Assembly (NCBI RefSeq): GCF_002341865.1
Contig: NZ_DDOV01000050.1
Location: 1 to 21,850, forward strand
Source of the DNA: Clostridium sp. UBA2485
GTDB lineage: Bacteria; Bacillota; Clostridia; Clostridiales; Clostridiaceae
Direction of reading: 5' to 3'
DNA: 21,850 nucleotides
Shown: one piece after another, positions 14,959-21,850 of the stretch
Layout of the letters: each line of letters starts with the position of its first letter
How positions within the stretch are numbered: position 1 is the first letter of the stretch
The notes under the pieces: generated by a model
What the model was told of the DNA's origin: nothing
The model's input: the letters and a program-made list of their open reading frames with translations, nothing else
The model's database searches: none
Made by a program: the position numbers and the translations under genes

Positions 14959-15226
14959 GTTGTACACCTCGCTTTGATAATTAATTTATGTGCGTTACCC
15001 ATGCAGTTAACTCAAACCAGGTTAATCCACGGCACATGGAGGGTTTCACTTATCGCTGCTTCCTTCCGGATCTGACGAGGTTCATGAATCTCCATTGCGT
15101 GGGACCCAATTCTCAACGCCACTTACATAGGCCAGACCACACAAACTAAAACCTAGGCGAGGAATTCAATCCTGCTGTAGCGGATTGCAGGTTACAGGGC
15201 ACCGCTAACTCCCCATCTAGTACAAC
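14959..15226 (-). ncRNA. ffs: Signal recognition particle RNA, large Gram-positive type
   Basis: The RNA of the particle that targets membrane and secreted proteins through Ffh. The S domain is unmistakable on the minus strand: the GGAA tetraloop region GATCCGGAAGGAAGCAGC near 15060-15080. The Alu-domain signature GGTGCCCTGTAACC (near 15205-15190) shows the large form with helices 2-5. GTTGTAC (15226-15220) and GTACAAC (14965-14959) form helix 1 and define both ends, giving about 268 nt. The 5' end is one base after the tRNA-Ser CCA, so the two RNAs must share a precursor. Confidence 0.93.
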
Positions 15227-15227
15227 A

Positions 15228-15317
15228 TGGCGGAGAGAGAGGGATTTGAACCCTCGGTAGAGTTTCCCCTACACACGCGTTCCAGGCGTGCTCCTTAAGC
15301 CGCTCGGACATCTCTCC
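15228..15317 (-). tRNA. tRNA-Ser (anticodon GGA)
   Basis: 90 nt including an encoded CCA. Acceptor stem GGAGAGA with TCTCTCC, discriminator G, a long variable arm typical of serine, anticodon loop CTGGAAC giving GGA (codons UCC/UCU), and T-loop TTCAAAT. It has its own strong promoter and directly abuts the SRP RNA. Confidence 0.96.
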
Positions 15318-15347
15318 ATATGTTATTTAGTTACTTACGTATATACG

Positions 15348-15376
15348 ATTATACTATTATTAATCTCTAGTTGCAA
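15348..15376 (-). promoter_or_regulatory. Promoter of tRNA-Ser and SRP RNA
   Basis: Minus strand -35 TTGCAA (15376-15371), 17-base spacer, consensus -10 TATAAT (15353-15348). The start site would be near 15341, about 24 bases before the mature tRNA. Confidence 0.82.
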
Positions 15377-15698
15377 GTGGTTATTTTAAATAAAATTGGA
15401 TTATAATACCTTAAAGTAATTTTTTTTATTAAATTTCTTAAATTTTATTAAATCTTACTATTTTTTAATATACTTTTAAGGTATTTCTAAAATACTTTTT
15501 TCACAAAAATTTTATAATTGTTTTAAATACTAAAACTTTTGTAATCCCGTATAATAGATATATGAAAAAAGTAACTAGTCAAAGATATGAAATATATTTT
15601 TAGTCATATTTACTATTTATTTTTTCAATATGCTTTAAATATATTATATTAATTTATATTTATCCATATAAAAATTATATTAAAGAGAGGTCTACAAT
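15377..15698. other. Intergenic region before the AIM24-like gene
   Basis: An AT-rich stretch without coding potential. TATAAT at 15550-15555 and at 15513-15518 are possible -10 elements for the plus-strand gene but lack clear -35 partners. TACCTTAAAG near 15407 and CTTTTAAGGTA near 15473 form an imperfect, widely spaced inverted repeat. Confidence 0.35.
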
Positions 15699-16388
15699 AT
15701 GAATTATGAAATTAAAGGTGGAAATCTTCCCGTTGTGATTTGTTCATTAAATGCTGGAGAAACTCTAGTTTCTGAATCTGGCGCAATGGGATGGATGAGT
15801 GACAGCATTGAAATGGATACAAATATGAAAGGTGGTCTTTTTGCAGGCATAGGAAGAGCATTATCTGGTGACAGTATTTTTTTAAATATCTTTACATGTA
15901 CTCGTGGTAATGGCAGTATAGCCTTTCCCTCTTCAGTACCTGGAAGAATTGTTGCAAAGAATTTATATGCTGGAGAAACATTAATATGTCAAAAGGGTGC
16001 TTTCTTAGCAGCGGAAACTTCTGTAGAATTTAAAATTCATCTTAAAAAGAGACTTTCTACTGGTTTTTTTGGTGGTGAAGGATTTATACTTCAAAGAATG
16101 ACTGGTCCAGGAATTGTATTTTTAGAGTTTGATGGTCATGTTGAGGAAGTAAATTTAGCTCCTGGAGAAACTATTAAAGTAGATACTGGTCATGTAGCTG
16201 CTTTCGAAGCTAGTATTCATTTTGATATAGAAATGGTTAAAGGAGTTAAAAATGTACTATTTGGTGGAGAAGGACTATTTTTAACTACATTACGAGGACC
16301 AGGCAAAGTATATCTTCAAACAATGCCAATGAGTAATTTAGCTTCAAGATTATATCCTTATATTCCTATTTCTAGTAAGAGAGATTAA
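15699..16388 (+). CDS. TIGR00266/AIM24 family protein
   Basis: A 229-residue soluble beta-rich protein of the AIM24 family (TIGR00266). It has three spaced copies of a turn (LNAGETL at 18, LYAGETL at 89, LAPGETI at 153) and a duplicated FGGEG...GPG unit (about 124-138 and 188-202), fitting a trefoil-like or double beta-sandwich barrel. The N-terminal SGAMGWMSDSI and KGGLFAGIGRALSG are family hallmarks. No catalytic residues or signal peptide are seen. AGAGAGG precedes the ATG. In yeast the relative is mitochondrial, but bacterial function is not established. It is a single gene between tRNA-Ser (divergent) and lgt (convergent), with a bidirectional terminator after it. Confidence 0.88.
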   Translation: MNYEIKGGNLPVVICSLNAGETLVSESGAMGWMSDSIEMDTNMKGGLFAGIGRALSGDSIFLNIFTCTRGNGSIAFPSSVPGRIVAKNLYAGETLICQKGAFLAAETSVEFKIHLKKRLSTGFFGGEGFILQRMTGPGIVFLEFDGHVEEVNLAPGETIKVDTGHVAAFEASIHFDIEMVKGVKNVLFGGEGLFLTTLRGPGKVYLQTMPMSNLASRLYPYIPISSKRD

Positions 16389-16415
16389 GAGCAAATATAT
16401 ACGTATATTATTAGT

Positions 16416-16463
16416 AAAGTAAAAGAGTAATTATTTATATTTAAATAATTACTCTTTTACTTT
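16416..16463. terminator. Bidirectional terminator between the AIM24-like gene and lgt
   Basis: A perfect 22-bp stem (16416-16437 with 16442-16463) with a 4-nt loop. AAAGTAAAAGAG at the base gives a T-rich tail on both strands. It is placed between convergent genes. Confidence 0.85.
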
Positions 16464-16508
16464 TAAATTATTATGCCTCAGTATTACTATTTCTAAGGTA
16501 TAAATTTA

Positions 16509-17285
16509 TCAATTTATTAATTTTCTATCTCTATTAAACTTATAGCAGTATATTACCCCTGCTACCCATATTAATATACCTATTATACTTACTAACTGAG
16601 CCATCCTTATGCTACCTAGCATTAAACTATCTGTTCTAAGACCTTCTATAAAAAGTCTTGCTACAGAATATAAACCTATGTAGCTAAAGAATACAACACC
16701 TTTTTTTGAAACTTTTTTTAACATATATAAAAGTAGTAAGCACACTAATACATTCCATATACTTTCATATAAAAATGTAGGATGATAATATGTTCCCTTT
16801 ATTAACATACCCTTTTGTATAAATTGAGGAAATTTACTAATAAAAGCTTCTGTTACAGGACCACCATGGGCTTCTTGATTAAAGAAATTTCCCCATCTTC
16901 CTATTCCTTGAGCTAATATTATGCATGGTGCAGCCATATCCATAATATCGAAAAAATTAATTTTCTTTTTATTGCAATATATAGCAACTACAATAATTGC
17001 TGCTATTATACCTCCATGTATGGCTAAGCCACCTTTTCTTATATTAAAGATACTCATTAAATTATCTCTATATTGATTAAATTCAAAAATAACATAATAA
17101 AGTCTTGCTCCAACTATAGCAATCGGAAAAGTTATTAAAAACACAGTTAGCATATCATCATAATTTATATTAACTAATTTACAAGTATATTGAGCTAAAA
17201 GTAATGCTGCTACAACTCCAAGAGCTATACAAATTCCATACCATGCTATATCAATACCAAATAAACTAAATGCAACTGGATCCAT
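16509..17285 (-). CDS. lgt: Prolipoprotein diacylglyceryl transferase
   Basis: A membrane enzyme that transfers diacylglycerol from phosphatidylglycerol to the lipobox cysteine of prolipoproteins. It is 258 residues with about seven membrane segments. Conserved sites: HGGIIAA (His90), GRWGNFFNQEAHGG (Arg130, Asn133, Glu138) and EGLRTDS near the end. I use the ATG at 17285, since AAGGGG (17300-17295) is 9 bases before it. The ATG at 17294 would leave no room for a ribosome binding site. It lies 72 bases downstream of the BFD-like gene and may be read from it or from a TATAAT in the gap. A strong convergent terminator follows. Confidence 0.96.
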   Translation of the reverse strand: MDPVAFSLFGIDIAWYGICIALGVVAALLLAQYTCKLVNINYDDMLTVFLITFPIAIVGARLYYVIFEFNQYRDNLMSIFNIRKGGLAIHGGIIAAIIVVAIYCNKKKINFFDIMDMAAPCIILAQGIGRWGNFFNQEAHGGPVTEAFISKFPQFIQKGMLIKGTYYHPTFLYESIWNVLVCLLLLYMLKKVSKKGVVFFSYIGLYSVARLFIEGLRTDSLMLGSIRMAQLVSIIGILIWVAGVIYCYKFNRDRKLIN

Positions 17286-17357
17286 TAACCTCATCCCCTT
17301 TCTTTTTTATTCTTTAATCTATTATACATAGTCTAATCTAAATTAACTATATATTTT

Positions 17358-17603
17358 TTAGAACTCACCATTTTTATACATGTTTATAAGCTCTTCAATT
17401 TTAGGGCTACATCTTCTTCCCTTGCATCCACCACTACCTGAACCTACAATCTTATTTACCTCTTCTACTGTGGTAGCTCCACCTTTTATTGCTTCTTTTA
17501 TTTTTGATCTTGGTATTGCCTTGCATATACATACTTTTGTCATTTTATCTAATACCATTTTCTTTTTTTCTTCATCGCTAACAAATTTATTACTATCTGT
17601 CAT
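17358..17603 (-). CDS. BFD-like [2Fe-2S]-binding protein
   Basis: A small 81-residue protein. It has a charged N-terminal tail (1-20) and a BFD-like domain: Cys25-Ile-Cys27, then IKEAIKGGATTVEEVNKIVGSGSGG, then Cys60 and Cys65 in CKGRRC. Such domains bind a [2Fe-2S] cluster and pass electrons. The second cysteine pair is spaced CX4C, not CX2C as in classical bacterioferritin-associated ferredoxin. The ATG overlaps the tadA stop by 4 bases (ATGA), and its ribosome binding site AGGAGA is inside the last tadA codons, so expression is coupled to tadA. Its partner is unknown. Confidence 0.82.
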   Translation of the reverse strand: MTDSNKFVSDEEKKKMVLDKMTKVCICKAIPRSKIKEAIKGGATTVEEVNKIVGSGSGGCKGRRCSPKIEELINMYKNGEF

Positions 17604-18052
17604 CTATTATCTCTCCTTTTCTTTTTAAAAAAATTTTGTAGTAGCATGCTACAGTTTTCTTCATAAGTCCACTTCACATCTACCCAATGATTTAGAAAAT
17701 CATTTTGCACTATATTCATTACAGAACCACAGGCTCCACTTCTCTCATCAAAAGTTCCTATATAAAGTTTAGATAATCTACTTTGAACTATAGCACCTGC
17801 ACACATAGGACATGGTTCTAATGTAACATACATACTACATCCACTAAGTCTCCATGAATCTAACACTCTTGAAGCTTCCTTTATAGCAAGAATCTCTGCA
17901 TGGCAGGTTGGATCATTTAATCTTTCCTTTAGGTTATGCGCTCTTGCAATTATTTTATTATCTTTCACAATAACTGCACCTACAGGTATTTCTTCTAACT
18001 CTAAAGCTTTTTTTGCTTCTATTATAGCTTCATTCATAAAGTTATCTTCCAT
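17600..18052 (-). CDS. tadA: tRNA-specific adenosine deaminase TadA
   Basis: Converts adenosine 34 to inosine in tRNA-Arg(ACG), letting it read three codons. A 150-residue cytidine-deaminase-fold enzyme with zinc and catalytic residues His51-Ala-Glu53 (CHAEI) and Pro-Cys81-x-x-Cys84 (EPCPMC). Substrate-side marks are EIPVGAVIV, SWRLSGCSMYVTLEPC and GACGSVMNI. AAGGAGA precedes the ATG. It leads the group tadA / BFD-like / lgt. In Bacillus tadA is beside the SRP RNA; here lgt, the [2Fe-2S] gene and an AIM24-like gene stand between. Confidence 0.97.
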   Translation of the reverse strand: MEDNFMNEAIIEAKKALELEEIPVGAVIVKDNKIIARAHNLKERLNDPTCHAEILAIKEASRVLDSWRLSGCSMYVTLEPCPMCAGAIVQSRLSKLYIGTFDERSGACGSVMNIVQNDFLNHWVDVKWTYEENCSMLLQNFFKKKRRDNR

Positions 18053-18122
18053 AGTTTCTCCTTAACTTATTATATATTTTGGTCTAAATTCTTTAAAATT
18101 ATAGCTTATAACTTTATCATAT

Positions 18123-18163
18123 ATAAAATAAAAAGCTTAGTAAAGGAAAACTTTACCAAGCTT
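18123..18163 (-). terminator. Terminator of tRNA-Arg
   Basis: On the minus strand AAGCTTGGTAAAG (18163-18151) pairs with CTTTACTAAGCTT (18145-18133), one G-U pair, loop TTTTC, then TTTATTTTAT. The stem begins at the base after the tRNA CCA. Confidence 0.85.
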
Positions 18164-18240
18164 TGGTGCGCACGAGAGGAGTCGAACCTCCGACCTACCC
18201 CTTAGGAGGGGGTTGCTCTATCCTACTGAGCTACGGGCGC
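18164..18240 (-). tRNA. tRNA-Arg (anticodon CCU)
   Basis: 77 nt including an encoded CCA. Anticodon loop CTCCTAA gives CCU for the AGG codon. T-arm GGAGG-TTCGACT-CCTCT, D-arm GTAGCTCAGTAGGATAGAGC. The acceptor stem GCGCCCG with CGTGCGC has one C5-U68 mismatch; all other pairs are Watson-Crick. Confidence 0.95.
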
Positions 18241-18255
18241 AAATATTCTAATTAC

Positions 18256-18285
18256 ATTATAATTATTTTTTACCGTTAATGTCAA
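18256..18285 (-). promoter_or_regulatory. Promoter of tRNA-Arg
   Basis: Minus strand perfect -35 TTGACA (18285-18280), 18-base spacer, perfect -10 TATAAT (18261-18256). Confidence 0.85.
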
Positions 18286-18298
18286 GATTTCTTTATAA

Positions 18299-18340
18299 TA
18301 CATATGAAAATTATCTTTTATAAGCTAATTTTCATATGTA
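18299..18340. repeat. 15-bp inverted repeat between divergent tRNA-Arg and the carboxyltransferase gene
   Basis: The arms are 18299-18313 and 18326-18340 (core ACATATGAAAATTA), perfect, with a 12-nt loop that can pair a little further. There is no T-run on either side, so it is not an ordinary terminator. It lies just upstream of the tRNA-Arg promoter. Confidence 0.6.
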
Positions 18341-18523
18341 AAATTTACTTACTAACAAAAAATATATAAATCTTATAATGAATTTAAGTCTAGTTATAGA
18401 TATCTATTGCAATAATTCTATAATATATAATTTTTCAGACAAATAAATGATTTATTGCAGATTTTTATTCAGCTTTATGTTAAAATACAAGTGTATGACA
18501 CTAGATTATAGGGGTGATTATTA

Positions 18524-19912
18524 ATGAAGAAAATTCATATAACTGAGACAGTTCTAAGGGATGCAAACCAATCATTAATTGCAACAAGACTTCCTTTTAA
18601 CGAGTTTGCACCTATACTTAAAGACTTAGATAATGCAGGATATTATTCACTTGAGTGTTGGGGAGGGGCTACCTTTGACTCTTGCTTAAGATATTTAAAT
18701 GAAGATCCATGGGAAAGATTAAAGAAAATAAAAAGCATAGTAAAGAAAACTCCTCTACAAATGCTTTTAAGAGGACAAAACATATTAGGGTATAAACACT
18801 ATCCTGATGATGTTGTAAGAGAATTTATAAAAATGTCTGTTTATCATGGAATGGATATAATTAGAATTTTCGATGCTTTAAACGATTTCTCTAACATTGA
18901 AGTAGCTATGGATGAAACTATTAAGCAAGGTGCACATGCACAAGGTACTATAGTTTATACAGTAAGCCCTATACATGACGTTAAAAACTATACAAATTTA
19001 GCTAAACAATTAGAAAACATGGGAGCTCACTCTATCTGTATTAAAGATATGGCTGGCCTTATAATGCCTGATATAGCTTATGATTTAGTTAAAAGTATAA
19101 AATCAGAAGTTAAAATACCAGTATTCCTACACTCTCATTGCACAAATGGATTAGCTGAAATGTCTTATTATAAAGCTGCTGAAGCAGGAGTTGATGGTAT
19201 AGATACTGCTATATCTTCATTCTCAAGTGGTACATCACAACCACCGACTGAAACTATGCATCAAGCATTAACTTCTGCTGGATTTAATACAAATTTAAGC
19301 ATAGATAAATTAACTTATATAAATAATTTCTTTAAACCAATAAGAGCTGAAGTATTAAAATCAGGACTACTTGACCCTAAAGTTTTAACTCCTCAACCAG
19401 AGGGATTAACAAACCAAATACCTGGTGGTATGCTATCTAATATGATTTCTCAGCTTAAATCTCAAAACTCCATAGATAAATTAGATTTAGTTCTAGCAGA
19501 AGTTCCAAGAGTAAGGGAAGATTTAGGTTTCCCACCACTTGTTACTCCTATGAGTCAAATGGTTGGTACTCAAGCAACGGTTAACGTATTAACTGGTGAA
19601 AGATATAAAATGGTACTTAAAGAGGTTAAAGCTTACTGTAAAGGAGAATATGGTAAAGCACCTGGCAAAATAAATGAAGAAGTAATGAAAAAAGCTTTAG
19701 GTGATGATGAAACAATAAAAGAAAGATTTGCTGATAGTCTAGAGCCTGCTTTTGAAAAGACTAAAGAAATACTTAAAGATAAAATTTCAACAAATGAGGA
19801 TGTATTATCATATCTTGCATTTCCTCAGATTGCTGAAGAATTCTTTAAAAATAGGGCTTCTAAACCTTCAAATGAAGATTTGAGAGTGCAAACTAAAAGT
19901 GAAGTAATTTAA
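18524..19912 (+). CDS. Carboxyltransferase, oxaloacetate decarboxylase alpha-subunit type (no biotin domain)
   Basis: A 462-residue TIM-barrel carboxyltransferase of the OadA / pyruvate carboxylase subunit B family. Active-site residues are Asp13 (LRDANQ), Lys174 (CIKDMAG, the carbamylated lysine) and the metal ligands His203 and His205 (LHSHCTNG), each four residues before the Klebsiella OadA numbering. The conserved C-terminal region (about 280-440, with TPQPEGLTNQIPGGMLSNM) is present. The chain ends before any Pro/Ala linker or biotin AMKM motif. The enzyme therefore needs a separate biotin carrier, and no oadB, oadG or carrier gene is nearby. It would move carboxyl groups between oxaloacetate/pyruvate and biotin. 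GGGGTGA lies 7 bases before ATG; a terminator follows. Confidence 0.9.
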   Translation: MKKIHITETVLRDANQSLIATRLPFNEFAPILKDLDNAGYYSLECWGGATFDSCLRYLNEDPWERLKKIKSIVKKTPLQMLLRGQNILGYKHYPDDVVREFIKMSVYHGMDIIRIFDALNDFSNIEVAMDETIKQGAHAQGTIVYTVSPIHDVKNYTNLAKQLENMGAHSICIKDMAGLIMPDIAYDLVKSIKSEVKIPVFLHSHCTNGLAEMSYYKAAEAGVDGIDTAISSFSSGTSQPPTETMHQALTSAGFNTNLSIDKLTYINNFFKPIRAEVLKSGLLDPKVLTPQPEGLTNQIPGGMLSNMISQLKSQNSIDKLDLVLAEVPRVREDLGFPPLVTPMSQMVGTQATVNVLTGERYKMVLKEVKAYCKGEYGKAPGKINEEVMKKALGDDETIKERFADSLEPAFEKTKEILKDKISTNEDVLSYLAFPQIAEEFFKNRASKPSNEDLRVQTKSEVI

Positions 19913-19914
19913 GA

Positions 19915-19952
19915 AAAAAGGTATTGATACTTTAAAGTGTCAATACCTTTTT
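19915..19952 (+). terminator. Terminator after the carboxyltransferase gene
   Basis: A 16-bp stem (19915-19930 with 19937-19952) with one G-U pair, loop TTTAAA, ending in TTTTT. Confidence 0.85.
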
Positions 19953-20105
19953 AAATTATCAATTTATACTATTACTAGTTAATTATTTTCACTACATTAT
20001 AAGATAAAATTTAGCATATACTATAACATATTATTGAAGTTATTTTATTTATAAATTAAATATAATTTAATTATATTGTAAAGTAAGAATTAAATTGTAA
20101 AAACC

Positions 20106-20126
20106 AGTTACTTTCAGTAACTTTTT
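20106..20126 (+). terminator. Small hairpin with T-run upstream of the symporter promoter
   Basis: AGTTACT (20106-20112) and AGTAACT (20116-20122), 3-nt loop, then TTTTT. It lies 7 bases before a TTGACA, so it may stop stray transcription before the symporter promoter. Confidence 0.5.
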
Positions 20127-20132
20127 AATATT

Positions 20133-20160
20133 TTGACAATTTAAATTATTCTGTTATTAA
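20133..20160 (+). promoter_or_regulatory. Candidate promoter of the symporter gene
   Basis: Perfect -35 TTGACA (20133-20138), 16-base spacer, weak -10 TATTAA (20155-20160). A TATAAT at 20163-20168 is too far from this -35 (24 bases). Confidence 0.45.
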
Positions 20161-20205
20161 TTTATAATTAATAGTGTACTAATTATTTTAAAAGGGGGAT
20201 TTATC

Positions 20206-21594
20206 ATGGACTTTTTACTTGAGATAGTAAAACTAATAAAGGAAGTTTTATGGGACTACATTTTATTATTTTTACTATGTGGAACAGGAATTTTTCTTAG
20301 TTTCAAGCTAAAATTTGTCCAAGTAAGAAAATTTGGAGAAGGTTTTAGAAGAATTTTTGGAGGATTGAACTTAAAAGGTAAAAAAGCTGACAAAGACGGT
20401 ATGAGTTCTTTCCAAGCAGTATCTACAGCAATTGCAGCACAGGTAGGAACAGGGAACCTAGCTGGAGCTGCTACTGCAATAGCCTCTGGTGGCCCTGGCG
20501 CAATATTTTGGATGTGGCTAAGTGCATTCTTAGGCATGGCTACAATATATGCAGAAGCAATACTATCACAGCTCTTTAAAACAAGAGTTGATGGTGAGGT
20601 TACAGGAGGTCCTGCTTATTATATTAAAAATGGATTGAAAAATAAAAAAATAGCTAAATTTTTAGCGGGATTCTTTGCAATCTCCTGTATATTAGCTTTA
20701 GGATTTATGGGGAATATAGTACAATCAAATTCTATCTCTCAAGCATTTAATAATGCCTTTGGACTTCCAACATTTATTACTGGCATAATTGTTGCATTAC
20801 TTGGGGGATTTGTATTCTTTGGAGGAATGGGACGTATAGCTTCCGTTACAGAAAAGGTTGTTCCTTTAATGGCTGGCTTATATATTTTAGCTTCTTTAAT
20901 AATTATAATATTGAATGCAAATCAAATTATACCTGCTTTAAGCTCAATAATTGTAGGTGCATTTAATCCTCAAGCAGTTGCTGGTGGGGTTATAGGAATA
21001 ACAATTAGACAATCAATAAGATATGGTGTTGCCAGAGGATTATTTTCTAATGAAGCTGGTATGGGTTCTACTCCTCATGCTCATGCTGTTGCAAATGTTA
21101 AACATCCAGGAGAACAGGGTTCTGTAGCTATCATAAGCGTTTTTATTGATACTTTCGTAATCTTAACTTTAACTGCATTAGTTATATTAACTAGTGGTGC
21201 ATTAGAATCTGGAGAAACAGCTATTGCATTAACTCAAAGAGCTTTTGAGTTATCACTAGGTTCATACGGTCAAGGATTTATAGCTATATGTTTATTATTC
21301 TTTGCTTTTTCAACAATTATAGGATGGTATTTCTTCGGAGAATCAAACATTAAATATTTATTTGGTAATAAAGGATTAACACCTTACAGAATTCTAGTTA
21401 TGATCTTCGTATTTGTCGGTTCTCTTTTAAAAGTTGATTTAGTTTGGGAGCTTGCTGACGTTTTTAATGCCTTAATGGTTATGCCTAACTTAATAGCAGT
21501 GTTAGCTCTTAGTGGATTAGTTGTTAAAACTATGAATGATTATGAAAAATTTAGAGGTATCGATATAGATAAAACTAATAACTTTAAAAGTTAA
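20206..21594 (+). CDS. Alanine/glycine:cation symporter family protein (AGCS)
   Basis: An inner-membrane carrier that takes up alanine or glycine with sodium or protons, 462 residues and about 10-11 membrane helices. The family signature is clear: AAQVGTGNLAGAATAIASGGPGAIFWMW and the following LGMATIYAEAILSQ (about 77-122). A second block, GVARGLFSNEAGMGSTPHAHA (about 273-295), is also typical. AAGGGGG precedes ATG. It is a single gene with its own promoter and terminator. Alanine is the usual substrate, and the ion cannot be told from sequence reading. In the energy metabolism of an amino-acid-fermenting Clostridium it would supply alanine or glycine. Confidence 0.94.
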   Translation: MDFLLEIVKLIKEVLWDYILLFLLCGTGIFLSFKLKFVQVRKFGEGFRRIFGGLNLKGKKADKDGMSSFQAVSTAIAAQVGTGNLAGAATAIASGGPGAIFWMWLSAFLGMATIYAEAILSQLFKTRVDGEVTGGPAYYIKNGLKNKKIAKFLAGFFAISCILALGFMGNIVQSNSISQAFNNAFGLPTFITGIIVALLGGFVFFGGMGRIASVTEKVVPLMAGLYILASLIIIILNANQIIPALSSIIVGAFNPQAVAGGVIGITIRQSIRYGVARGLFSNEAGMGSTPHAHAVANVKHPGEQGSVAIISVFIDTFVILTLTALVILTSGALESGETAIALTQRAFELSLGSYGQGFIAICLLFFAFSTIIGWYFFGESNIKYLFGNKGLTPYRILVMIFVFVGSLLKVDLVWELADVFNALMVMPNLIAVLALSGLVVKTMNDYEKFRGIDIDKTNNFKS

Positions 21595-21668
21595 TTTTTC
21601 TATAAACCAGTAGAGATTTAAAATAACTATATATTTAGATATAACAAATTTATATTTACTATAGATGA

Positions 21669-21701
21669 AAAACTACTAGTAACTATTACTAGTGGTTTTT
21701 T
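21669..21701 (+). terminator. Terminator after the symporter gene
   Basis: Stem 21669-21681 with 21687-21699 (one G-U pair), loop ACTAT, then a T-run to 21701. Confidence 0.82.
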
Positions 21702-21823
21702 GTTGTAAAATTATTGATTTACATATAATATGTTTATATAAGACGTATAGATATACCACTCCTAAATTTAATCTATCTCTGAGAATAATTAACACTTGTT
21801 GGTATAATTCCTAAAACTCTAAA

Positions 21824-21850
21824 TTCAAAATTCACAGTTCACAGTTCACA
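21824..21850. repeat. 7-base tandem repeat cut by the window edge
   Basis: TTCAAAA, TTCACAG, TTCACAG and TTCACA in succession, still running at the last base. It looks like the start of a short tandem or dispersed intergenic element of the kind often seen in Clostridium genomes. Confidence 0.65.

Noticed and set aside
18408..18459. TGCAATAA / TTATTGCA inverted repeat upstream of the carboxyltransferase gene
   Set aside because: The arms are 8 bp and 36 bases apart, with one arm part of a local ATTGCAAT palindrome; too weak to call an operator.

Overview
The window looks like chromosomal DNA from a low-GC, spore-forming Clostridium in the strict sense. The base composition is very AT-rich and the ribosome binding sites are strong (AGGAGG type). 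It carries bofA and the Firmicute order tRNA-Ser / SRP RNA / dnaX / ebfC / recR / yaaL / bofA, with a large SRP RNA that has an Alu domain. The species cannot be fixed from sequence reading alone. There is no phage, insertion sequence or CRISPR array; most of the window is core genome.

Left part, 1-6350. The left edge holds the promoter and boxA-bearing leader of an rRNA operon that runs leftward out of the window. Rightward, 539-3413 encode a pair of DUF969 and DUF979 membrane proteins, a pyroglutamyl peptidase (pcp) and a gamma-glutamylcyclotransferase-like protein. These look like one physiological module for making and moving 5-oxoproline. A Crp/Fnr-family regulator follows at 3500. A perfect 5-N6-5 palindrome (TGTAT-N6-ATACA) lies 41.5 bp upstream of the predicted start site of the DUF969 promoter, where a class II Crp/Fnr activator would sit. 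The regulator has Val where E. coli CAP has Glu181, which fits an A in place of G in that half-site. Next is a PadR / HAAS-DUF1700 / DUF4097 operon, a likely envelope-stress module, with a PadR-like palindrome overlapping its own promoter.

Middle part, 6400-15380, almost all on the minus strand. The transcription order is tRNA-Ser, SRP RNA, dnaX, ebfC, recR, then a strong terminator, tldD-tldE, a chemoreceptor, yaaL and bofA. The standard recR-yaaL-bofA block is therefore split by a protease pair and a chemoreceptor. The tRNA-Ser CCA end is about one base from the 5' end of the SRP RNA, with a single promoter in front of both. The yaaL ribosome binding site lies in the 3' arm of a hairpin followed by seven T.

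Right part, 15380-21850. An AIM24/TIGR00266-type protein on the plus strand converges on a minus-strand group of tadA, a BFD-like [2Fe-2S] protein and lgt. tRNA-Arg(CCU), also minus strand, is followed by two plus-strand metabolic genes: a biotin-free carboxyltransferase (oxaloacetate decarboxylase alpha type) and an alanine/glycine:cation symporter. The window ends inside a 7-base tandem repeat (TTCACAG).
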